Shown here piece after piece: positions 21,832-34,149 of a stretch of 64,000 nucleotides of DNA (within the stretch, counting starts at the first letter, position 1; every line of letters starts with the position of its first letter). The stretch covers positions 6,324,001 through 6,388,000 of the forward strand of contig NC_134830.1 of the NCBI RefSeq assembly GCF_004210375.1, in the 5' to 3' direction. The notes under the pieces are model-generated. The model made no database searches, was not told the origin of the DNA, and saw only the letters and a program-made list of their open reading frames with translations. The position numbers and the translations under genes are program-made. Origin of the DNA: Tachypleus tridentatus (Eukaryota; Arthropoda; Merostomata; Xiphosura; Limulidae).

Positions 21832-24443
21832 CAGATAAATTTTTCTCTACAAGTGGGTTTTTTCGTCATCACTGATAAATTCTCTCATCAAAAAACAATA
21901 GTTTCTGATATTTTAAGATGATAAAAACGTTGACAAAGGATTTTTTACACACTCAGTGTTTTCTCCATTTTGTTTAAAATCACAACATTTAAATGTAGAC
22001 TTACTGATATAAAATGTGTATGTGTGTGTGCTTTGCTACAGGAAAGATACATCGGGCTATTTGCTGTGTTCACCGAAGGGATCAAACCCCTGATTTTAAC
22101 ATTGTAAATCCGTAGACTCACCACTGTACCAGTTGGTAACTGCTGATATACAATCGTGAGTAAATGTATATTGAAATTATATGTGATGGTATTGTTTGAG
22201 AAACGTGATGAACAAGGAGACAGAAAACATAACAAGCCCTTTTATGCATATTAAATGTTGTGGTTCATGAGTTATTGTTATTACAAATACATGACCGCTG
22301 GACTGGTGAGGAACTATAATAAGGGCAAACTATATTTGTCTGATCTTTGCTGCAGAAGTGAACTTTCTAAATGAATGAGTAATCTAACTTGTAACTTCTG
22401 ATAAACATTTGCAAGAAACCCTTTATTCTTTGTGGTTGGTGGTGGTTGTAGATCAGACACTTATCATGATGTAGTTTAAAACAGAATCAGTGTAATACTT
22501 CAGTATTGGTTAACTGTTCTTGTCTTCCTGGACTCGGGTTTTCAATAACACGAGGGGCATAGCGTGACCACAACAACACAAACGTAATACTGTTAATAAT
22601 ACGAACGTAACCCAACACTGCTAACAAAATGTGAAATATCGTGGAATTCGAAACGTCATGTGGCAGTGTGAAACTCGCGAAACGTCAAGTTACAAACTGA
22701 AGCGTGTGAAATTAGATGAGACATCATGAAATGTAATACCTCACAGAAAAGTTTATAGTATTTAGTGACAGTCAGTGCCGATGACACAGCGTGAAAATAA
22801 TGCAGTAAGAATGAATTAACTGATATCTGGTTTAGATTGATATCTCTCTGTAATGTATACCTTCAGATTACGAGTACACTCAGTTCGTCGGTTGATCGCA
22901 TTTCGCTATATTGCACCATACAAAGCTGCAAGTTCTTTATCTGAAGTTCTTTGATCAAATCTTACGGATTTAATGAAAAGGAAGTGGATATAATATAATG
23001 TAATGTAATATCATAACCATTAAAACAAAAACACGGGTCTCTTAAGTAATCGGTTGTTTACTTTCAACACGAGATAAAAATCAAGATACGTCATTACACT
23101 AAATCCCGAGAACTCTCACGAGAGTACACGTAACTTCTAGCTTTCACACCGTCCGTTTTCAACTTGACAGTTTCGACAACTTAACACAGGGTAAAAAAAC
23201 CTAAATCAGGGTTTTAAAAGAAAGATATAGATACAACTTATCAGCAGAAAATAATTCCTGGAGTTAAAACCCGTATGCACTAATATTGTTCCTGTTGTTT
23301 AGTACACAGCTACATAATGGACTGTATGGACAAGAAATCGAACCCCGGATTTTACCTTTATAAACGAACTATGGAGAATAACAGTTATCTACATATTTTG
23401 GTTTTTATATTCTGTGGCGGAAGAACGAAAGTAAATCGTCTTTAATTGTATTTATTCACTAGTTTCATTTTTTAGAACGTACTGCGATATGTTGTTGCCC
23501 GTTTGGTGTATGCCAACCTTTAAATACGACGAATGTAGTATATAATTTTTCAAAATCAGTTCTAAAAAGTGTTGAAATTAACTTCAAAAAGACTTTTGAA
23601 TTCCAGATATTTGAATATTATAATACATAATTAGTGTGTTATTCATATACCATCAAAATATCATTGACAGTGAAGTGGATAAAAGTAGCAGAGAGAGACA
23701 CTTCTCTAATTAAAAAAACTTTGCATGAACTTAATGTTGTAGCTGTGTTTTAATAGTTCATTATTGATGCTTTGTGCTGTTTGCTGGAGGGAGTATTGGC
23801 ATGACGTAGTGATGACGTGTGACGCCTAGAAAATTACTGAAAAACTGTTAACTAGGCTGTTTCTTGATATGTCACAGTATTGTAATAGTGTCGCTCCTTG
23901 ATTTCCTTATGCTTGAATGTTCAAATGCAAAAGGCATCTAAACATTTAAGTTAACAAACAGGTGACACACAGTGGGCTAATGGTAAGTCTGAAGGCTTAT
24001 TAAAACTAAAACCGTATTTCGAACAGAACTTCAAACGTAATGTATTTTTGTTGTTTCGACTGTGGGACTGTCGATGAAGCTTCTTCGCTCTTACAAAATT
24101 TACACTCTGAGTGGTCACTATGGGTGATCTTTAGAAAATATTTCATAGGACTTCCAAGTATCTGGAAGTTGAAGAAGAATATTGTAAGAACATCATCTGA
24201 AGATTAGATGTTCAACTTGAAGCAAAATGAGAAAACTTCTGACGGGCAACACCTGAGAGAATAGTACACGGTACTGATGTCACATGCTCAGAACCTCACT
24301 CCAGGAATGTTTCCTGCAAATGGGATCCGTATTTGAAAAGTCGTAATAACTGGAAAAGATCGTTACTGGTTAATTTTTGATGATGTTTTGGCTTTGATGC
24401 TCTGTGCTCTAAGAGTAGGATTTTCTTAAAGCTTCTTGCCGTT
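21832..24443. other. Unique sequence with two SINE fragments, no gene seen
   Basis: AT-rich intergenic DNA. Family C SINE on the minus strand at about 22019-22133 (GGATCAAACCCCTGATTTTA). A weak family B or C fragment lies at about 23298-23370. No coding potential with recognisable domains on either strand. Confidence 0.55.
22019..22133 (-). mobile_element. SINE family C copy
   Basis: Complement of family C: TGCTTTGCTACAGGAAAGAT, CATCGGGCTATTTGCTG, TCAAACCCCTGATTTTAACA and CACCACTGTACCAG. Confidence 0.75.
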
Positions 24444-26791
24444 CGTTCATGATGACCACTAATTCTCTAACTTCTCTAGATACGGAGACAATCGTTCATG
24501 ATGATCACTAATTGTCTAACATCTCTAGATACAGAGACAATCGTTCATGTTGACCACTAATTGTCTAACATCTCTAGATACAGAGACAATCGTTCATGAT
24601 GACCACTAATTGTCTAACATCTCTAGATACAGAGACAATGGTTCATGATGACCACTAATTGTCTAACGTCTCTAGATACGGAGACAATCGTTCATGATGA
24701 CCACTAATTGTCTAACATCTCTAGATACAGAGACAATCGTTCATGATGACCACTAATTGTCTAACATCTCTAGATACAGAGACAATGGTTCATGATGACC
24801 ACTAATTGTCTAACATCTCTAGATACAGAGACAATCGTTCATGATGACCACTAATTGTCTAACATCTCTAGATACAGAGACAATCGTTCATGATGACCAC
24901 TAATTGTCTAACATCTCTAGATACAGAGACAATCGTTCATGATGACCACTAATTGTCTAACATCTCTAGATACAGAGACAATCGTTCATGATGACCACTA
25001 ATTGTCTAACGTCTCTAGATACGGAGACAATCGTTCATGATGACCACTAATTGTCTAACATCTCTAGGTACAGAGACAATCGTTCATGATGACCACTAAT
25101 TGTCTAACATCTCTAGATACAGAGACAATCGTTCATGTTGACCACTAATTGTCTAACATCTCTAGATACAGAGACAATCGTTCATGATGACCACTAATTG
25201 TCTAACATCTCTAGATACAGAGACAATGGTTCATGATGACCACTAATTGTCTAACGTCTCTAGATACGGAGACAATCGTTCATGATGACCACTAATTGTC
25301 TAACGTCTCTAGATACGGAGACAATCGTTCATGATGACCACTAATTGTCTAACATCTCTAGATACAGAGACAATCGTTCATGATGACCACTAATTGTCTA
25401 ACATCTCTGGATACAGAGACAATGGTTCATGATGACCACTAATTGTCTAACGTCTCTAGATACAGAGACAATCGTTCATGATGACCACTAATTGTCTAAC
25501 GTCTCTAGATACAGAGACAATCGTTCATGATGACCACTAATTGTCTAACATCTCTAGATACAGAGACAATCGTTCATGATGACCACTAATTGTCTAACAT
25601 CTCTGGATACAGAGACAATCGTTCATGATGACCACTAATTGTCTAACATCTCTAGATACAGAGACAATGGTTCATGATGACCACTAATTGTCTAACATCT
25701 CTAGATACAGAGACAATCGTTCATGATGACCACTAATTGTCTAACATCTCTAGATACAGAGACAATCGTTCATGATGACCACTAATTGTCTAACGTCTCT
25801 AGATACAGAGACAATCGTTCATGATGACCACTAATTGTCTAACGTCTCTAGATACAGAGACAATCGTTCATGATGACCACTAATTGTCTAACATCTCTAG
25901 ATACAGAGACAATCGTTCATGATGACCACTAATTGTCTAACATCTCTAGATACAGAGACAATCGTTCATGATGACCACTAATTGTCTAACGTCTCTAGAT
26001 ACAGAGACAATCGTTCATGATGACCACTAATTGTCTAATGTCTCTAGATACGGAGACAATCGTTCATGATGACCACTAATTGTCTAACATCTCTAGATAC
26101 AGAGACAATCATTCATGATGACCACTAATTGTCTAACATCTCTAGATACAGAGACAATCGTTCATGATGACCACTAATTGTCTAACGTCTCTAGATACGG
26201 AGACAATCGTTCATGATGACCACTAATTGTCTAACATCTCTAGATACGGAGACAATCGTTCATGATGACCACTAATTGTCTAACATCTCTAGATACAGAG
26301 ACAATGGTTCATGATGACCACTAATTGTCTAACATCTCTAGATACAGAAACAATCGTTCATGATGACCACTAATTGTCTAACATCTCTAGATACAGAGAC
26401 AATCGTTCATGATGACCACTAATTGTCTAACGTCTCTAGATACAGAGACAATCGTTCATGATGATCACTAATTGTCTAACATCTCTAGATACAGAGACAA
26501 TGGTTCATGATGACCACTAATTGTCTAACATCTCTGAATACAGAGACAATCGTTCATGATGACTGCTCATTGTCTAACATCTCTAGATACAGAGACAATC
26601 GTTCATGATGACCACTAATTGTCTAACATCTCTGGATACAGAGACAATTGTTCATGATGACCACTAATTGTTTGACATCTCTAGATACAGAGACAATCGT
26701 TCATGATGACCGCTAATTGTCTAACATCTCTAGATACAGAGACAATCGTTCATGATGACCACTAATTGTCTTACATCTCTGGATACAGAGA
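24444..26791. repeat. 49-bp minisatellite, ~48 copies
   Basis: Highly uniform unit: CGTTCATGATGACCACTAAT then TGTCTAACATCTCTAGATAC and AGAGACAAT. Each unit carries TCTAGA and can fold, because ATTGTCT pairs with AGACAAT around it. Main variants are ACATCTC/ACGTCTC and CAATCG/CAATGG. They occur in runs, which suggests multi-unit duplications. No ORF of interest. Confidence 0.97.
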
Positions 26792-27454
26792 AATTCTGCG
26801 TGTTACAAGTGTGGCTGCTTTTTATGTGGAGGACATCAGCTATGAACTTCTGGTTTCAAATCAGATGCAAAGAAAAAAACTCATGTTGCAAACCTTGGCT
26901 TCCCTCTGTGTAGACGAAATCAGCTATGAACTGCTGTTTATGTTGTTGTTTCACTTGCAAAAGTCGTTCATCGTCTTGATGAAGATAAGAAGTTTGATGA
27001 AAATAGCTCATCATTCAATCTTAGTTAGATGTAAACTCGGCTAAGTGTAAGTTGTTATCGTCATATACCATTTCGATGTTTACCTTTGACGTCAGAGATG
27101 AAACCAGCCTATAGATTGGAACAAAACTTAATGTGGTTAGATATGGTTCTGGGTTAACCTTTGGCTTCAGCCACAACATTAACTCACATAATGTTTGTTC
27201 CATCAGTTACAGTAATCTTCTAGCATCTCAAACTGAACACAGTTTATTGGACTTCCTTGCAGACGATAGAGAAGGGGCAGGGTGATAGATATATATTCAG
27301 AGTTGAACTTTGTTTATAACTTTATTCTAAACTCTGCCTGTCGCAACCTTGTTCTTGCGAGTAGATGGCGTTATTGGTTAAACAAAAATGAATGAATACA
27401 GAGTGGTCATGGCGTACGTTGAACGCGTCTTTAATATATATATTGTGCCACGTT
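26792..27454. other. No gene recognised
   Basis: A 92-codon frame starting inside the array end (26766-27044, +) contains two diverged SYELL-type segments but no known domain. The rest is unique AT-rich sequence. Confidence 0.5.
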
Positions 27455-27740
27455 TCCTATGTCCATGTATAGGTAAGTGGTTAGGACGCTTGACACAATC
27501 TGAAGGTCACATGTTCGAATTCCTGTCACACCAAACATGCTAGTTCTTTCAGACGTGAGGACGTTATAATATTACGGTCAATCCCACTATTTGTCGATAA
27601 TAGCCCTAGAGATGAGTAGCCCTAGAGTTGGCTGTGGGTGTTAATGTTTAGCTGCCTTCCCTGTTGTCTTTCACTGATAAATTAAGAACGACAAACGCAG
27701 ATAGCCCTGGTATAGCTTTGTGCGAAGTTTTAAAAAACTG
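27455..27740 (+). mobile_element. SINE family A, old copy
   Basis: Degraded head (AGGTAAGTGGTTAGGACGCT), B box ATGTTCGAATTCC, then CACCAAACATGCTAG, a short internal duplication around TAGCCCTAGAG, and tail GCTTTGTGCGAAGTTTTAAA. Confidence 0.85.
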
Positions 27741-27781
27741 AGCCTTTTCTAAACACACGTACATTCATCAACGATATTCTG

Positions 27782-27932
27782 AACTCTGGTGATGCCTACA
27801 CGAACTACTGTAACTCTGGTGATGCCTACACTTACTACTGTAACTCTGGTGATGCCTACACGAACTACTGTAACTCTGGTGATGCCTACACGAACTACTG
27901 TAACTCTGGTGATGCCTACACGAACTACTGTT
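27782..27932. repeat. 30-bp tandem array, 5 copies
   Basis: Unit CTCTGGTGATGCCTACACGA then ACTACTGTAA. Nearly identical copies. Confidence 0.93.
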
Positions 27933-27939
27933 ACTTCAT

Positions 27940-28125
27940 AGAAAATACAAGCTATACATGTATAATTGTATGTAACCTAGAGAATACCAGCACGTGTTAT
28001 ACATGTATAGTTGTATGTAACCTAGGAAATACCAGCACGTGCTATACATGTATAGTTGTATGTAACCTAGAGAATACCAGCACGTGCTATACGTCTATAA
28101 TTGTATATAACCTATGAAATACACG
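27940..28125. repeat. 45-bp tandem array, ~4 copies
   Basis: Unit contains GAATACCAGCACGTG and CTATACATGTATAGTTGTAT. The TATACATGTATA core is palindromic. Confidence 0.9.
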
Positions 28126-29387
28126 CTCGAATCTTGGTGTATCAGTAACAGTAACTAATGTTATTAGGCCTTGTTCACCAACCAATGTAATATTAAAACT
28201 GTCTTTTAATAGAAATAAGACTGGTGTTGTTATTATTGAACTCCAATAGCACAATCCTATACATGAAATCACTAGTCTTACGTTATTGAAAGAGAAAGGA
28301 GAACATTAAAAATACTAGAGAAACGGTTTACGTACGAAGTGAAATAAAGTGTATTTGCAGACAGTTCCATATCGTTTGGTTCTCTTCTTTACAGGTAATC
28401 GCTGTGAAAATCAGTAACAACCTTCACTGGGAAGGTCACTACGTAACGGATGTCTCACCATCATGATCGCTTACTTACGATTTAAAACACTAACTTTTGA
28501 TGTTGCATTCAAATTCATAAATAGAGTTTTCTAAAATTTGGTTTTACTTTGATTAAACATAAGATGCACACATTATAAAGATTATAATAATAAGACTTCA
28601 TTGTGGTAATTAAATGAAGTTACCAACAAAACTTCTCTAACTTTGATAAATGTTCAAGTTTTTTAAACGACGTTTGAATTGTAGACAATTTCTCTAAGTT
28701 TTTCTTTGCATAAATTGAATCGTCATATTTTTGTTTTGTGTTCACACAATTTTTTTCCGTATAATTGTGTTTTGTATTTTAAAATAATTAAAAAAAAACT
28801 TTTAGTCTCTTGTATTCGACTGAAAAACGTGTTTGACACTTGATTTATTACCCTTTCTTTCTAATGCAAGCTATAATTACCAAATTACCTACCTAATTAG
28901 ATTCCCACTTTGCAACAAGCAAACCTTCAAAATATCTTAAAATTAATAAAATATAAATAAAAAGGTGGACTATATAAAGTTTATTTTAGTAAGACATTGT
29001 ATTTTTCCTCAAAACCTTGTGAGACGTTTTGAGGTGAGACTTAGTCCGTATACCCAAAATAACAGCTCTTGTAATCCATTTTAATGACAGCTCTTGTAAT
29101 CCATTTTAATGTTTTAAGAATAAAATTATTTCACATAAGAAATTAGCATAAAGAAACTCCCAACACTTGTCACATTGTTCTTCATCTGATGTTATAGGTA
29201 TTATTTTTGGCAATGGCGTTTCTTGTAAATATATATATGTATATACTAACGGTGTACAAGTACCTATTCTAAACATATTTTTATATATGCTCGAGCGTTC
29301 CTATTTCAATAAATTTTGGGTTCGTGAAAGTGTCGTTTTTTAATCACAAAGTCACAGAATGGATTAACTTTGTCCTTCTCACCAATA
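28126..29387. other. Unique AT-rich sequence, no gene seen
   Basis: No supported coding region. One short direct repeat (CAGCTCTTGTAATCCATTTT, twice at about 29063-29110). Confidence 0.5.
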
Positions 29388-29527
29388 GTTGTAAACCTGT
29401 ACACTTACCACTGAGCCTCAGTTTAAAACTTAACGTTGTAAACCTGTACACTTACCACTGAACCTCAGTTTAAAACTTAACGTTGTAAACCTGTACACTT
29501 ACCACTGAGCCTCAGTTTAAAACTTAA
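29388..29527. repeat. 47-bp tandem repeat, 3 copies
   Basis: Unit GTTGTAAACCTGTACACTTA then CCACTGARCCTCAGTTTAAA. The sequence just before it (CACAAAGTCACAGAATGGAT) resembles the end of a family B SINE, so the array may have grown from a SINE. Confidence 0.85.
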
Positions 29528-29671
29528 CTTTTAAACTAAATCTGCATTAATTTTTCTTTCGTTTTATGAATTTGTATTTTTTCGTTACAAACCTTATGAA
29601 TCAAAGAGCTAAGCTTTTTTTTTAAAATCAGTTTTGACACTTTTCGGTTTGATAGACTGTTAATTTTTTAT

Positions 29672-30692
29672 TTAAATCAACATTATTCTAATAAAATAAA
29701 TAATTAAATAAATCAACTTTATTCTAATAAAATAAATAATTAAATAAATCAACTTTATTCTAATAAAATAAATAATAAAATCAACTTTATTCTAATAAAA
29801 GAATTAAATAAATCAGCATTATCCTAATAAAATAATTGAATAGATCAACATTATTCTCATAAAATAATTAAATAAATCAACTTTATTCTAATAAAAGAAT
29901 TAAATAAATTCACATTATTCTAATAAAATAATTAAATACATCAACATTATTCTCATAAAATAATTAAATAAATCAACTTTATTCTAATAAAAGAATTAAA
30001 TAAATCAACTTTATTCTAATAAAAGAATTAAATAAATCAACTTTATTCTAATAAAAGAATTAAATAAATCAACATTATTCTAATAAAAGAAATAAATAAA
30101 TCAACATTATTCTGATGAAATAATTAAAGAAATCAACATTATTCTAATAAAAGAATTAAATAAATCAACTTTATTCTAATAAAAGAATTAAATAAATCAA
30201 CATTATTCTAATAAAATAATTAAGTAAATGAACATTATTCTGAAAAAAGAATTAAATAAATTAACATTATTCTAATAAAATAATTAAATAAATCAACATT
30301 ATTCTCATAAAATAATTAAATAAATCAACTTTATTCTAATAAAAGAATTAAAGAAATGAACTTTATTCTAATAAAAGAATTAAATAAATCAAAATTACTC
30401 TAATAAAATAATTAAATAAATCAACTTTATTCTAATAAAAGAATTAAATAAATCAACTTTATTCTAATAAAAAAAATTAAATAAATCAACATTATTCTAA
30501 TAAAAGAAATAAATAAATCAACATTATTTTGATGAAATAATTAAAGAAATCAACATTATTCTAATAAAATAATTAAATAAATCAACATTATTCTAATAAA
30601 ATAATTAAATAAATCAACATTATTCTAATAAAAGAATTAAATAAATCAATATTATTCCAATAAAAGAATTAAATAAATCAATTTTATTATAA
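29672..30692. repeat. 32-bp AT-rich array, ~32 copies
   Basis: Unit AATTAAATAAATCAACATTA then TTCTAATAAAAG, with many small variants, more diverged than the other arrays and so probably older. Confidence 0.93.
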
Positions 30693-30917
30693 TACAGTTT
30701 CATGCACTAAAGTGAAATATGTATAAACTTCTTTGGAGTTGATATCTTTTATTTTCGGGAATCATTTCCAAGATTTCCAAAACATACACTACTTTTATTC
30801 AGACTGTAAGTTTACCCATAATCATTGTAAATTCATTTCCATTTTTGTCTGTAAAACCTGTAAAGAACAGTAATCAGTTCACATGTGCTTTTCACTACTT
30901 TCTTATTATTAATTTTT

Positions 30918-31030
30918 CGCCCCCAGTGGCTCAGCGGTATGTCTGTGGACTTACAACGCTACAATCCGGGTTTCGATACCCGTGTTGGGCAAGCCACAGA
31001 TAAACCAAGCGTTGTGTTTAACTCAAAATA
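30918..31030 (+). mobile_element. SINE family B, full length
   Basis: CCCCCAGTGGCTCAGCGG (perfect A box TGGCTCAGCGG), GGGTTTCGATACCCG, then the tail GTTGTGTTTAACTCAAAATA. Confidence 0.88.
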
Positions 31031-31181
31031 ATAAGTTATTATTATTTTTCAAAGAATTACACATATTTGTGAATTCAGTGCGTGAAACTGTATTATAATA
31101 ACGTTTATTCATATAAAAATGTAACCGTTCTTCAAACCGAATAGTACATCTGTTTGTTTAATGGCAAAGCCACACTGGGTC

Positions 31182-31458
31182 GTCTAGTCTGGCATACAGA
31201 GGTGGTTAAGGTGCTCGATTCGCAATCTGAAGGTCGTGGGTTCGAATCCCTGTAACACCAAACTATGCTCGACCTTGAAGCCGTGAGGAGGTTATAATGT
31301 GCGGTTAATCGCACTGTTCGTTGGTAAAAGAGTAGCTCAAGAGCTGGCGGTGGGTGGTGATGACTAGTTGCCTTCCCTCTAGTCTTACACTATAAATTGG
31401 GAATGACTAGCGTAGGTAGCCCTCGTGTAGCTTTGCACGATATTAAAAAAAATAAACA
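31182..31458 (+). mobile_element. SINE family A copy
   Basis: Head GAGGTGGTTAAGGTGCTCGA, B box GTGGGTTCGAATCCC, middle GGCGGTGGGTGGTGATGACT, tail GCTTTGCACGATATTAAAAA. A family C-like fragment (GGCAAAGCCACACTGGGTC) precedes it and another follows (31480-31540). Confidence 0.92.
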
Positions 31459-31675
31459 AATTAACTGAGCCTTGTGACATATCCTTGGCAGGAATCGAAT
31501 CCCATATTTTAGCGTTTTTAGCCCCTGGACATACTGCGTGGGGTGGTTAAGTCTGGCTACAGTAATTCATTGTCTCCACTTAGACTTATCTCTTTTATAA
31601 TTAGATACATACACTTAACACACAAACATCAACTTCGTGTTCCCCAACTGATTTATAATTACTCAAAGTAAAACA

Positions 31676-32059
31676 ATGGAATCCTTGCGACATCTGCTGG
31701 ATGCGTTTGGTACTTTCGTGGCAGCTGCTAGAGAAATAAGTTGTTCTTCCATGGTAGACGGATGCACGTGGGAAAATTCTCTGAAACCACGACTCTTGCG
31801 ACAGGTGTGCGCGGGAACGGACCGTGGGAACGTATGTTTAGCCTGTCAACGCATTCCTTTTGCCAGCGAAGAAAGACTTGCTAATGTTTTACAGGGGTGG
31901 TTCAACTTAAAAGTTTGTCAGTATCTGAGAGTTTCACTTTTGTGTCCTAAATATCCCCTCACCCCATTCCCGCCTTCTCCCTCCCACTCTATCCTTCCCC
32001 CGCCTGAGACCGCTGGTAACGGATTTTTATCGGGTCCGGTGGTTTCAGTTCTTTCTTAA
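31676..32059 (+). CDS. Uncharacterised 127-codon ORF in a GC-rich island
   Basis: ATG in good context (ACAATGG) opens a 127-residue frame. It has two CxxC-like cysteines (VCLACQ) mid-way and a Pro/Ser-rich end (FPPSPSHSILPPPE). The base composition is clearly GC-richer than the surroundings. I do not recognise the protein. It could be an exon of an unseen gene, a chance frame in a regulatory island (the segment holds two CGTGGGAA CSL sites), or a retroposed fragment. Weak support. Confidence 0.2.
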   Translation: MESLRHLLDAFGTFVAAAREISCSSMVDGCTWENSLKPRLLRQVCAGTDRGNVCLACQRIPFASEERLANVLQGWFNLKVCQYLRVSLLCPKYPLTPFPPSPSHSILPPPETAGNGFLSGPVVSVLS

Positions 32060-32491
32060 CGACAAAGAACGCATCATTTTTTTTGTGGAGGTGTTGGAAA
32101 GATGAGGGTGGTTACATACATGGTCGTCATATGCTACTTGATTTCGGAACCTGACCACTTTCCCGCCATATTTTCTCGGTGTTGCTCGATACGCATTTCA
32201 GGACGTAAAACGTAAACAAACATTCGAGTGATTTTTTCTTATTGTTGCTTGCGTAGCAGCAACAAAACCCATTTTTCTTCCACTGCATATATGATAATGT
32301 TTATAACAGCAGTGACTGTGAACCCGTGTTCGAACCTGGGTGAAGCGGGTTTTGTTAATCTAGTACATTTTTAGCATGGGCATTTCTATATATTAATTAC
32401 TTCGATGGTTAAATACGGGTACAAATGCATGTCGATATAAAACTACTCCGCAGGTGACTGGACAACTAGACACCTAAAAACTGAGGAAGTT
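32060..32491. other. No gene recognised
   Basis: Unique sequence between the GC-rich island and the next SINE. No open frame with recognisable features. Confidence 0.5.
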
Positions 32492-32502
32492 AGACATTGA
32501 GC

Positions 32503-32779
32503 GAGGCCTGGCATGGCCTAGCGCGTTAAGGCGTGCGCTTCGTAATCTGAGGGTCGCGGGTTTGCGCCCGAGTCGCATAAACATGCTCGCCCTCCCAGCC
32601 GTGGGGGCGTTATAATGTTACGGTCAATCCCACTATTCGTTGGTAAAAGAGTAGCCCAAGAGTTGGCGGTGGGTGGTGATGACTAGCTGCCTTCCCTTCT
32701 TACACTATTAAATTAGGGACGGCTAGCACAGATAGCCCTCGAGTAGCTTTGTGCGAAATTCCAAAAAGCAAACAACAAA
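32503..32779 (+). mobile_element. SINE family A with perfect target duplication
   Basis: One of the best-preserved copies: GAGGCCTGGCATGGCC head, CGTGGGGGCGTTATAATG, CAAGAGTTGGCGGTGGGTGG, tail GTGCGAAATTCC. AGACATTGAGC occurs at 32492-32502 and 32780-32790 (11 bp, perfect). A short deletion removes CTCTAG in the middle. Confidence 0.96.
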
Positions 32780-33089
32780 AGACATTGAGCACCTAATAAT
32801 TTTAGAGGGCTTTAAAGCTTTTGAAACATACTTAAGGTACATATAATGGAGGTAATATATATAATAAACTTGTATGTAATATACTAGGCCTAGATTTGTG
32901 GAGTTCATATACATGTAATAACGAACAGGCTTGAATTCACGCAATCAGTTTTTTAAATATTTGCTTATAGGATAGCATGAAAACTGGACCATTTCCTCCT
33001 TAATGACGTCATTTATGACTAGACAAATGGGATTTCCGCTGGTTCCAACGAAATCCAACAGTTTCATTTCATGAAGTATATTCTAAGGG

Positions 33090-33507
33090 TAATGTATTAG
33101 GCTTGTGTATGTATGCTTATATAGTGTTGTATACAGAACGTATCTGTTGTAATTATTGTTTATATTATAATAAACAAGTGTGTCCATTTGGAATGTCCTA
33201 CTTCATCAATTTTTTAAGTGTTTAGTTTGTCCAGTATCAAATTGTTCGTTGTCTAGTTGTCCTGGATTCACTACAACATATTCATGTGTTTTAGGCTTAA
33301 CATTAGGCTTATATATATATGCTTATATAGTGTTTTATACAGAATGTATCTGTTGTAATTATTGTTTATATTATAATAAACAAGTGTGCCCATTTAGAAT
33401 GTCCTACTTTGTCAAAGTTTTTAAGTGTTTAGTTTGTCCAGTATCAAATTGTTCCTTGTCTAGTTGTCCTGCATTCACTACAACATATTCATGTGTTTTA
33501 GGCTTAA
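33090..33507. repeat. ~206-bp direct tandem duplication
   Basis: Two adjacent copies, about 90-95% alike by eye, each with TTATATAGTGTT, TCTGTTGTAATTATTGTTTA and AGTATCAAATTGTTC, and ending in TTCATGTGTTTTAGGCTT. The open frame across it (33180-33584) shows the same repeat and has no known domain. Confidence 0.88.
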
Positions 33508-33587
33508 AAAATTATTATAGCATTTTTTCTTCTGAGATGTACAATATGTTATGTCTCTTGTTTTCGTTTTCTGTAGTTAAGTAATAA

Positions 33588-33690
33588 GCTACGAAAATGG
33601 CTATCTGTGCTCAGCCCATGAATGGTATCGAAACCCGGTTTCTAGCGTTGTAAGTTCGAAGACGTACCACTGTGCCACTAGGGAGCTATA
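33588..33690 (-). mobile_element. SINE family B copy
   Basis: GGCTATCTGTGCTCAGCCCA, GGTATCGAAACCCGGTTTCT and CCACTGTGCCACTAGGGAG, complement of family B. Confidence 0.82.
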
Positions 33691-33954
33691 CGGGTATATT
33701 AATCTGTTGTTATAATTATAATTTTATATAAAATTGATACGAGACGTGCGTTCAGTAAAATGTGCATCAGTATCTTGAAAACGGAACAAAAATCACGTGG
33801 ATATCTTGATTTTTATTCTTCAGGAGGAAACGATATAATGTTTTGCGTTGTTTGACATTACATTATTAATGATGGTATTCGCATGACAGCCACACACAGA
33901 TTTTGACCTTACAGAGTAGACGGATGACATATAGCAAAAAATACCATTTGCCAT

Positions 33955-34045
33955 CTCTTGCCATAAAAACATAGTTTTGGGGCGATGGAACTCGAACTGT
34001 GGACCTAAGATTCACAGTCCGGCATGCTGACCATTCGAGCATTTT
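33955..34045 (-). mobile_element. tRNA-like fragment, possible fourth SINE type
   Basis: GGAACTCGAACTGTGGACCT and GTCCGGCATGCTGACCATTC read on the minus strand as a tRNA-like head (CGAATGGTCAGCATGCCGG; CAGTTCGAGTTCC). It does not match families A-C. No tail or duplication identified. Confidence 0.35.
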
Positions 34046-34149
34046 AAATTAGTTGAGACTTTCTTTTAACGGGAATGTATGTGTGTATGTTTTTTTTTTC
34101 TGGGACTTGTGCTATATTTGTACACATGTTTTTATGTTTTCGAATAATT

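Noticed and set aside
24444..26791. Regular array resembling a CRISPR
   Set aside because: No unique spacers. The whole 49-bp unit repeats in tandem, and the context is an intron-bearing animal genome.
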